Shown here in pieces: positions 5,476 to 5,637 of a stretch of 5,637 nt of DNA. The notes beneath the pieces were generated by a model. That model searched no databases and was not told where the DNA came from. It was given only the letters and a program-made list of their open reading frames with translations. The stretch's first letter is position 1. Each line of letters opens with the position of its first letter. The stretch is from NCBI GenBank assembly GCA_020431745.1, contig JAGQHR010000257.1, forward strand, positions 1 to 5,637. Direction: 5' to 3'. The translations under genes were made by a program, and so were the position numbers. This DNA comes from Candidatus Eiseniibacteriota bacterium (GTDB taxonomy: Bacteria > Eisenbacteria > RBG-16-71-46 > CAIMUX01).

Positions 5476-5637
5476 GTGGACGGGGTGAACGAGCGGACGG
5501 CGAAACGCGGTGTCTGGCCCATCCTGGGCACGCTCGCGTCGATCGGGCTCGGTGGGGTCTTCCTCGTCGCGGGCCTGCTCAAGTCTGCCGATCCCCAACT
5601 CTTCGCGGAACAGATCCGGGGCTATCAAATGGTCCCG
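5476..5637 (+). CDS. MauE/DoxX-like membrane protein, N-terminal part
   Basis: Only the first 54 codons are present before the window ends. After a short basic N-terminus, residues 14-35 form a hydrophobic helix with the glycine-rich GLGGVFLVAGLLK, followed by SADPQLFAEQIRGYQMVP. The pattern G-x-x-F-x-x-A-G-x-x-K-x-x-D-P-x-x-F-A-x-x-I-x-x-Y is characteristic of the first helix and loop of MauE and related DoxX-like four-helix membrane proteins. MauE is required for maturation of the disulfide-rich methylamine dehydrogenase small subunit, and relatives often neighbour thioredoxin-like genes. The exported thioredoxin-like gene just upstream matches this and suggests a membrane redox partner. 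No mau structural genes are seen, so methylamine use should not be inferred. DoxX-type without redox cysteines is the alternative, and the missing C-terminal part would decide. Confidence 0.75.
   Translation, partial: MDGVNERTAKRGVWPILGTLASIGLGGVFLVAGLLKSADPQLFAEQIRGYQMVP

Noticed and set aside
4716..5582. A 288-codon leftward open frame opposite the thioredoxin-like gene
   Set aside because: It is arginine- and histidine-rich with no recognisable domain. It covers both the thioredoxin fold gene and the start of the MauE/DoxX-like gene, which are clearly coding on the plus strand.

Overview
The window is GC-rich bacterial DNA with GTG and TTG starts and strong GGAGG-type ribosome binding sites. 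It carries five recognisable genes, and four of them encode proteins with an export signal or a membrane anchor. The WPNP-type C-terminal domain on the beta-propeller protein, the tandem six-cysteine repeats and the terminal TWGQIK tail suggest an uncultured high-GC lineage near the FCB/Planctomycetota sphere, for example Candidatus Eisenbacteria. That assignment rests on protein style only. No rRNA or marker gene is present.

Layout, left to right. Positions 1-186 hold stem-loops and possibly the tail of a rightward gene. Three genes then lie on the minus strand. The most upstream (2514-4223) encodes a secreted seven-module beta-propeller with Asp-box (BNR) motifs and a C-terminal sorting-type domain. 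Thirty-four bases downstream of it is a TTG-started lipoprotein (1697-2479) with two C-terminal hydrophobic helices. After a 268-base gap comes a secreted protein (187-1428) with four tandem six-cysteine repeats. A 429-base divergent intergenic region (4224-4652) separates these from a rightward pair: a periplasmic thioredoxin-like protein with a CSHC site (4653-5459) and, 16 bases later, the start of a MauE/DoxX-like membrane protein cut by the right edge.

How the genes may work together. The propeller protein and the lipoprotein look like one transcription unit making envelope or surface proteins. The cysteine-repeat gene appears to have its own promoter. Its -35 hexamer and 16-base spacer match those of the propeller promoter, which hints at shared control. 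The thioredoxin-like/MauE-like pair fits an extracytoplasmic thiol-disulfide system. Its position near a protein with 24 cysteines in its repeats makes a functional link conceivable but unproven.

The most interesting signal is an uninterrupted run of eight G (C on the coding strand) between the proposed -35 and -10 of the cysteine-repeat gene, the arrangement used by some phase-variable surface-protein promoters. No mobile element, CRISPR array, tRNA or rRNA was seen. No wholly new system can be claimed from this sequence alone.
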